64,000 nt of DNA. It comes from Scolanthus callimorphus. Its lineage: Eukaryota > Cnidaria > Anthozoa > Actiniaria > Edwardsiidae. The stretch covers positions 8,731,978-8,795,977 of the forward strand of contig CM066923.1 of assembly GCA_033964015.1 (NCBI GenBank). The letters run 5' to 3'. Below, piece by piece: positions 36,301-45,300 of this stretch. The notes beneath the pieces were generated by a model, which saw only the letters and a program-made list of their open reading frames with translations, was not told where the DNA came from and did no database searches. The number at the start of each line of letters is the position of its first letter. Within the stretch, counting starts at the first letter, position 1. A program made the position numbers and the translations under genes.

Positions 36301-39300
36301 GGATTCCTATCGCTCCTGAAAAACCTGCAGGATTTCTATTGTATTCCTGGAAAGCCCTTGTCAAACCTGGAATTCTGAGGAGACTCCTGGCGAATTCCTG
36401 GAAAGGAATTTTGTCCAAGACAAAACTGGCTCCTAACGTTGCCGCTTAATGTAGAAATTTTATGAAGACTTTTAAATTATTTTGATTGGCAGAAAAATTC
36501 CTGGAAAAAATCTGACAAACTTCCTTAAAAACCGTGGATTTTTTAACGTTTGTGAGCTTATGAACCCTGTAACAATTGATAATTCAAATACTCTGGACAT
36601 CACTTTTTAACGTTGATTTTATGACTTTTATTATCAGTCTAACGTCAATGGCGATCCTCTAGAAGCGAGGTAAGAACAGCGTTTTGCTTTTATTGCTCAG
36701 TTAAAGGGGCTCTCGTACGCTTGCTGACCACTTCCCTGACAAGAAAATAGCTCAAATCACAATCCAATTCCATCCTCTTGATAACAGGTCAAAACAACCT
36801 AGAATTGCATTTGTCTAACACTTGAAATACTTTTCTATTAATCTGAAGCATTATTTTGATTACTTCGGGCAAATGTACATGTGTTTTCACGGTTACAATT
36901 TTACTTATTTTATGTCCACGGTGGACGAATATTAAGCGTGCAAGAGCCCCTTTAAGATTCAGTGAAAGTTTCGCGCTTCCTTCTATTATTGCTCTCTCGC
37001 CCTCCATTCCCCTGTTTCTGTTAGTACACTACATTCCAGCAGGAGCTCGTCACTAGGAGCGGATAACTCCTATATGCTGTCCTTGAACAGGTGGGCTTGA
37101 CGTACTGGCAAAGTACATAGTCTACACGCAAGATTTTGTAGAGAGAACTAATGAAAGAGCATCGAAATATACTCAGTTTCAACTGAAAAACATTACTTTT
37201 GATGAAAATAAAATCCCAGTGCTGTCCTAGAGAAATGCATTACAGTGCTGTATTTTGATCATCTTATGGGAATACTCGAATACGCGAGAGGGCGGCGCTT
37301 ATTAATTTTTTCGCTCCAAGTGCGGAGAAAGTACGGTAATCAAACTGTTTTATTTCTTTTACCAGGGATCTTATCCTTGCTGCAATTTTACAAGGTAAGA
37401 AACTAGTATTTGGTTTCGCTAAAAGAGCCTGTGTCAGCCGCCATTTTGACAGCCAAGCTAAGCTAACCACAGCCAAGCTAACCAAACCTTACCAAGTTTG
37501 AAAAAGCATCCATTTTCATCGGCTAATTTAGGGAATGTAGTGCGATATTTTCGGTTCAATTTGGTAAATGAAGAAGAATGTCTACACCTAATTCGTTTTC
37601 TAATACCGAATGAAAACAATAACAAAGGAGTGGCTGACACAGGCTCTTAAAAGTTTGGCTTGGCGCGTGTTATTTTGCATCGCTCATTGCTCTTTATCTT
37701 TTCAAAGCAAATCGACTTACCGTGGCCGTGAGCGACGTCCTGAGCCCGGGGCCTGGGGAAGAATATAGCCATTCGTGTTCTATGACGTCACTAGACAGAG
37801 CGGAAAGCGAAAGTGTTTGCTCACCGCAGGTACGTTACCATGGAAACAGCTGACGTCATTGCTAATTTTTGCTCGGGCACGTTGGGCATAGCAGAAAAAG
37901 ATGATGAAACAAATCAAATAATTAAGTAATGAGACAGAGCGGAAATGACCAAAAATAAAATGTCTAACTTCGCCATATTTCAATATATAAGTTCAAGATT
38001 TCGTATACGAATAGTTTCTTTGACCAAAAGCTTTAATTCCAGTTTTTTAAGAAATTTGTAGAATCTGAATTTGGGATATGATTGAACATAGTTGGCATAA
38101 TTCCTGATCAAAGTACTAATTATAAGTGTTAGAAACCGACGTTTCGGTGCATCTTGCGACATTATCAAGGTTACATAATTAAAGATAAAAAACGTCGATG
38201 TCTATCACTTATATTTCTCATTGTCTCGTGTATTTCCAAATCGGTTCTTATAGTATAATTCTCACATAAAATGGTACAGAAACGAAAGTTTAAAGCCTAA
38301 TATCTTAAGACGGATCCATAAGAAAAAAGAATCATTTTTGATGTTTTGTTTTTCATCACATAAGGAGTCTGTATGCAAACCACCAAGTTCACCTGAGTTA
38401 ACCTGACCTTACTATTTGAAATGTAGTGATTTAGCTGGTCATTTACGCACTGTCGTAACGAGATAAATTAAAGGATGATTTAAACTAATTTGCGAGTGCT
38501 TGACTCATTTGCAGCAACAACTCGTTCTATCGACGTCGATTCTAAACGAACAACTTACGACTCTTCTGGTAAGACTGGATTCTTGGGAGTAGCTTAACTA
38601 ATAGCTTAACTCTAATACGAAATGCCTCTGACAAAAAGCAGGCTAAAGGCCCGTTCACACGGCGCGATCTTAGCTGCGATTTGAGGTGCGCTTTCTGTGG
38701 CGATCGTCGACGTCATATCGCGCGGTTTGAACGGCAGGCGATTTAGCTCTGCGATATTTGTCCGTTTGTTGGCGATCTGATGAAATCGCACCCGCATCGC
38801 AGTGGGATTCGAACATGTTCAAAACGCCTGCGACGTCGCGGCGACATCGCCAGTGAAATCGCCATAAGATCGCGGCCATTCACACCGCGCGATATGACAT
38901 CGCCACGAGATCGCCACAGAAATCGCACCTCAAATCGCAGCTGAAATCGCGCCGTGTGAACGGGCCTTAAGTCATTCTAGAGAAAGGAAGATCGCCCATT
39001 CAGAATGACAATTGCGAGCCCGTCAATTCTCCCAACCGTATAAATATATAGCCGTAATTTGACTTTGGCGATGAAAGGGCGAAAAGACGCAATGCAATTT
39101 CCAGAAGACGGTCTTCGTCGTCATCGTCCTCTCTTCCCTCAGGCACCTCCCCACGGGCGCTACAGTAGTCTTGACTTCGGAAGATGGTTTTTGATGTTTT
39201 TTCTTCGAATAAAAGAAATAGCTTTTCGCCGGTTGTTTCCATATCAGGCACCAAAACAACTAACGACAATAGCAACATCAACAACAGTAATGACAGAAAC

Positions 39301-42300
39301 AATAGCAACAATAACGACAACAGCAACGATAACAACAATGAGGATAACAACAAAAGCAACAACGACAACAACAACAACAACCACAATAGCGACAACAACA
39401 ACAGCACCGACAACTACAATAACAACAACAGCAGCAATAACAACAAAGGCAACAACGACAACGACACCGACAGCAGCAACCACAATAGCGACAACAACAG
39501 CAACAACAACAGCACCGACAGCTTTGATTTTTGTCATTGTTGTTTACTTTTATTCGTGTAGGATTTTTTGGTAGACGCCTAAATTATATTAATTCTGAAA
39601 CAATACAAGGATAAAAGTCCATCCGAAAATACTAGTTTTCTGTTTTTCTAAGAGCCTGCTTTTTGCAAATGAGGCATGCCCATCACGCATTGAATGTTGC
39701 TTTAAAATCTGCTAAACTATGATTTCCGGTTAGTCTGTATTCACGGAGTAAAGAATGTTCAGATTGGCGCTAACTCGGTGCGTATGTCTTGTAGGGTATC
39801 ATAACCGAAAGAGATATGGCAAGAGAAAGGTGAGTGTTGCTAGTAAATGTAAATGTTAACAGCATTTGAAGTGGACTCCCAATACTTGCGGCTCGTAATG
39901 ACGCTGGGGTCACGTGATTACGTACGTTTACGTACCCAGGAGCCTATCAACAGGAGCCTCCATGTTCTCTACTAGGTCTAGCCATATGCACAGGAGTAGA
40001 AAATATATTTTTAGACTGTCGAGTTTGAATTTACGTTTTTACGTTTAGAGCAGTTTTCGTATGACTGTGAAAAGTGCCGCGAAATAGTTGTACCGCGCCG
40101 CGACCGTGACCGTACCGCGACTACGCGATTTCATTCGGTATCTACAGCAGGCCAGGTTCGGTACCGCCACCGCGACAGTACCGCGCCGTGTCACGGCACT
40201 TTTCACAGTCATACGAAATCTGCTCTATCATTACCGTTGCCATTACCGTTATCATTATCGTTATCGCTATCGTTACTGATATCGTTATTGTTTTTCTTAT
40301 CGTTGCCGTTACTGTTGTCGTTTTCACATCCAGAAACCCTAACTTAACTTTTTATCCGAATTTCTCGTCAGGTTACGGTGTGACCTTCAACTCGCCAACA
40401 CGCAGATTCAGAGATTGAAGCAAGGTCGCTCATCATCTCGACGCATGCGTGATAGCACTAACTACCTGTCGCATGATGACGGGTACTCCGGCTTTCGCGT
40501 AGACTCACCTCGACCCAGTTCCCCGACCTCCTCCGCGGCCGATATTGACTCAGGTATCCCATCAGGCTAGTGTCACCATCTCTTCTTACTTTTTAACAAT
40601 TTTCTTTGTCGAGGATTGATATTTGGCGTTCTTTTATGAATTTCGGGTTTTGATCGTTTTTCATGTTATAAATGATAGCTAATGTATTTTATCTTTATTT
40701 TTTTACAGATTACGCGCCCTTATCGGAAGCTAGCACAAGTGACTGGCTCTCGGAAGATAACATGGTAAGGTTCCGAGCTTGAAACTGCGACTGTCGCGAA
40801 ACTGCGGTCAAGATTTTGGCCCAATATGGATTCTGATTATTGTGTTAGAGCAAATTCGTATGACTGTGAAAAGTGCCGCGACACGCTGCGGCGCGGTCAA
40901 GTCGCGGCACGGAACCTGGCCTACTGTAGATACGGAATTCCGTACTACAGCAGGCCAGGTTCCGTGCCGCGACATCGACCGATGAAATCGCGTAGTCGCG
41001 GCACGGTCGCGGCGCGGCACAACTTTGTCGTGGCACTTTTCACAGTCATACGAAATCTGCTCTATTTCAAGTTGAACGCCTCTCTGCAGATGTTTCGTGA
41101 TGTTTTCATATAATTTGTGTCTGTGTCACGCAGTTGTCCTTTTGTTTGTGATAAGTCAGTCACATGCATGCATTTCCATTCGCAGGATGTCAATCGCTCA
41201 TCGTCGTTCAGTGGATACCGGAACAGAAGTTCATTTGTAAGTCACGCAATCTTACTTACTTGTCACGCCATACTCATACAAATTCCAATCCAACAGTGCT
41301 GTATCTTCTTCATTCGTTTTATTGTTTTCACAACGTAGCGAAGTATTGTGGACCCTTACGAATGCAACAAAATTAAAATTGCATACCACGCATATTTGAA
41401 CATTTGTAGGTGTGGCAGAAACCATAACCATTTTTAGGAGTGGTTTAGAGCGGATTTCAGGTGACCGTCGAAAGTAAGCCAGACTTGCGTTTAGTCAGCG
41501 TTTCTATTGGTCGAGAGCAAAGTCTTTCAGCCAATCAAATTGCGAACTAAATCAAAACGCGCCAACGCCCAAGTTGACTAAACGCAGTCTGACTGACTTC
41601 GCCTCCTGATTGGTATGTTGTTGAATGGCTTTCACTCCTGATTGGTTTGTTATTGAATGGCTTCCACTCCTGATTGGTTTGTTGTTGACTAGCTTTCACT
41701 CCTGATTGGTTTGTTGTTGAATGGCTTCCACTCCTGATTGGTTTGTTGTTGAATGGCTTCCACTCCTGATTGGCTAGTGGTTATGTATTTGCGTTTAGTT
41801 TTCGACACTCATCTGAAATCCGCTCTATTGAATTCAGACGCCATACGTTTCGTTCGGGCGATTGGCATGCATTGTTAAGACATGCCCGAGATGTCTTATC
41901 AAATGTTGGATTATCGAACCTTGTCGAACGTAAATCATTCGATGGAGTTTGATGAATATTTGATTTTTGTTTCGATTAAGTTCGATTAGACACCCTGGGA
42001 GACATGAAACGAAGGGGTATACGTTCCCGCCCTGATTTTCCAGTATCACGTGACTAAAAGGAGCTCGCGCGTCGCGCCTGGTTCCTTCTCGAATAGACGA
42101 GTTCACGCTGGCAATGTATCATGGGTAATCAGGGCAAAGTGGCGGAAAATAGCTCAGAATCGCAGAGAAAGGCAGACTGGAATTCTCACTAGAATTCATA
42201 AATACCGATCTTTTTACTTCACGAAGTTATCATATAAATGTAAAGAAGTGACGCTAAGATCATAGTTGCTTTTGACGCTTTGTTTCCAAAGCAAATACAG

Positions 42301-45300
42301 ACGTATAAAAAATGTGTAGAAATTAAACAGGAACAGCTATGGGCTTGAAACCGATTAGAAATATTTCTTGACACGGATTGGAGAATGTCTAAGATTTAGA
42401 CTTTTGAATGGTGATTTTCAGCCTCCATTTATCCTACGATTCTGATTTATTTCTGCCATCTTGCCACGATGCATCAGGAGAGTCAACTGGTACGTCTATA
42501 AGACGTCGACGCTCACCGAACGCAATTTATGTTACAATGTTCTAAACACCCGTCCTTTATTGCGCCGGTCCTTGGGTTCCCTTTGCGTGAAAAGACTCGT
42601 CTGAGCAACGAGCTGAACATTCCATTCTGACGACGTAGCAGCTCTGCTTTCAGAACATAAACGCGTGGGTTGTCTTACGGATAAGAAATAACAAGCTAAG
42701 AATTGCTATCCACAAAATCCGACCACTTACGCTGTTAATTAGTTTAGTTTTAAAGGCAGAGCTACTGCGTCATCAGTATGGAATGTTTCAGTTCGTTGCT
42801 CAGACGTCGTTTCTTGCACAGGGAACCCAGGCGCGATTAAGGAGAGCTGTTTACTCATGCTAGTTGATGGCCACTTTTTAACAATGGACGACTCCAGCTA
42901 TAACGTATGCGCGCGCTGCATGTCACTAGATGTGGGACATTTGTCGAATAACTGTTAAAAAAGCGCGCGTTGCATTCTGGTAGTTGTAGGACACGGCTTG
43001 GGCATTTCTGAATAAAGAAGAGCGCGCGCGCTTAAAGCTGGAATCGTCCATTAGGGATCATTTGGCGACTGAATGAAAGCGTTCTTTTCGGGCTCCGTTG
43101 ATCCATATTTAGTTTCTAAGACACGAGTACCTCCTCTTTTCCTATCCCTCTTGGTATGGTAAAACTGGATTAAATCGGATAAAATGGGAACATTATTTAA
43201 AATTAAAGTTTAATCTTGGTAAATCGACTATAAAATCACTCTCAAAACTGCGGCACTTCTCACATAGCCTGGACCTCAGCCCTCCCTTCTCTCTCAATCG
43301 TATCTCACTTTACAAAAGGAAACTTCTGAATTCACCACGAGATTTTCTCATCCATATGGTTACTTCCAAGCAGAAACTCGTTTTTGACGACGTTTCCAAG
43401 GCAACATGCGCCTTCTTCAACAAGTCACGGCGCCTGAGTGCCTAGCGTAGTTGTTCTCGCATGTTTTTCTGCTTTAAGGAAGCGCGCGTTGTCATGGCAT
43501 CGTAGGCAAACCCAAGTTTTTTTCGCTATGTTTGTTTCTAACCTGCACGTGTTTCTGAGAAACCGACCAATCAGATTCTACTGTCAGATTTTAGGTAGTG
43601 ATCATATGTAATCAGAGCTGGAAATAATTTTTCTTACTTGACCGGACATATGTCCATTAAAACTTGTTTCTTGGTTGTCTCTACTGGAAAATTGGCCAGA
43701 CATATCTGAAAATAGGATAGTTGGCGATTTGGATCAGACAATGTCCGGTGACCGGCAGTAATTTCCAGCTCTGGTAATGGATAAGAAAATATGGTGACGG
43801 AGGCACGAGAGAGTTGGACGACTGAAATCAGGCTACTTTTCACACAGCTTCACGGTAAAACTCTTAATCTTCATCGTCATAAACATTTATTCTCTTGGTT
43901 CTCTAGGCTTTCCGCTTTGCTCATAGAGTGAAGAAATGGCGCAGGCGCACTAAGCCCAAGTGATGGCGCAGCGCTGTTTTGTGATTGTGTTTTACGTGGG
44001 ATTTCTGTTCGTTGGCGCGGGGACTTAAGTTTAAGTGAGGGAAAGTGAAATCATAATGAGCGTAAAACTCTAAACCGTGACAAAATAATAATATTTTGAC
44101 CCATAATTCTAATTCTGTTTAAATAGTGCCTAGCGCTAAACCTAACTAAATCTAAAGCCTAAATTTCTTGTTTTGCTGTTAAAGATATTAGCAAATACAG
44201 ATCTTTCCATTGGATCGGATTGCTGCGATGTTTGACGACTGGAAGTGGTGGTAAGTCTGTCAGAGTAATGTGTACTAAGACACCAGGGTATTTTGGGTAA
44301 ATTCCAACATGGCGTCGATTCCACAGGGAGCCCGACTTTTTAGGCGGAAGGCTGTATCATAGCTACCACCTTAACTGGATTAACTTCTTGGCATCAACCT
44401 GGGCCAACCGGTTTCAATTGGCTTCAAACTTGCGTATCCCATACGTCTGCCATCACCATGGCAACGCCACCCCATCGCATTTGACAAAAGCATATTTGAT
44501 GTCGTGTCACCAGTGATGGTCACACTACTCCTCGAGCGCGACAGCTTAAGAGCCAATAGCAGCGCAGAGTGTGTTTGCGCTCGTTTTTACGACATTAGGT
44601 AAGACCAGTAATTAGGTATTTTAAGTCGATTTCTGTCATTTCGAGTTCTGACGAGTTTGGGCTTCCTGTGGAATCAACTAAACTATTACAACGCCAGCTC
44701 CAAAGCCTTGTGGTAATCATTTTAAAATCGCACTCCAAGATTACTTGCACTTATAAGAATACGCTACGTAGTAAAACAAAATGCGTTATTGCAAGCGACG
44801 TTTAACGGTTAAGACTAAATATTAAAATACCTAAGAAGCACAAAGAGTAAAGAATAAAACTAAGTTAAATATAGAACGAAATATATTTTTAGAACGTTGC
44901 ATCTCCTACCCACAGCACTTTTTTTGTCATCGTTTCTCTTTTTCTTTTTCCGACAATCAAGCTATTTTCAGTCGAGGTGTAAAGCATCTCGTAACTCTCG
45001 CATGCGCATGCGCGGATTTGATACAGAGCCGTCGAGGGAAAGAACTTCCTGCGCATGCCCCAACGTTCAAAAGCAGCCAATCAGCAAAGGCCCTGAAATG
45101 GATGTGCCCTGGGTACGAGAATGAGTGTAAAGCGACATAATTAAACTGCGCAGGCTTCATGAAGGCTAAGGCAAGTTGCCTTTACCCACAGGGAACCCGT
45201 CACCGGTTCCTCTTTTTTTCGCTTGTTTTTCGATTTTTGATCAATTCAATTGAATAACAGTAGATGACGGCTAACGGCTTGATTAATTGAGAAGAAAAAC

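Noticed and set aside
39059..39574. Long low-complexity open frames (poly-Asn, poly-Thr, poly-Val/Leu)
   Set aside because: Product of the AAC-type microsatellite; open in several frames at once.
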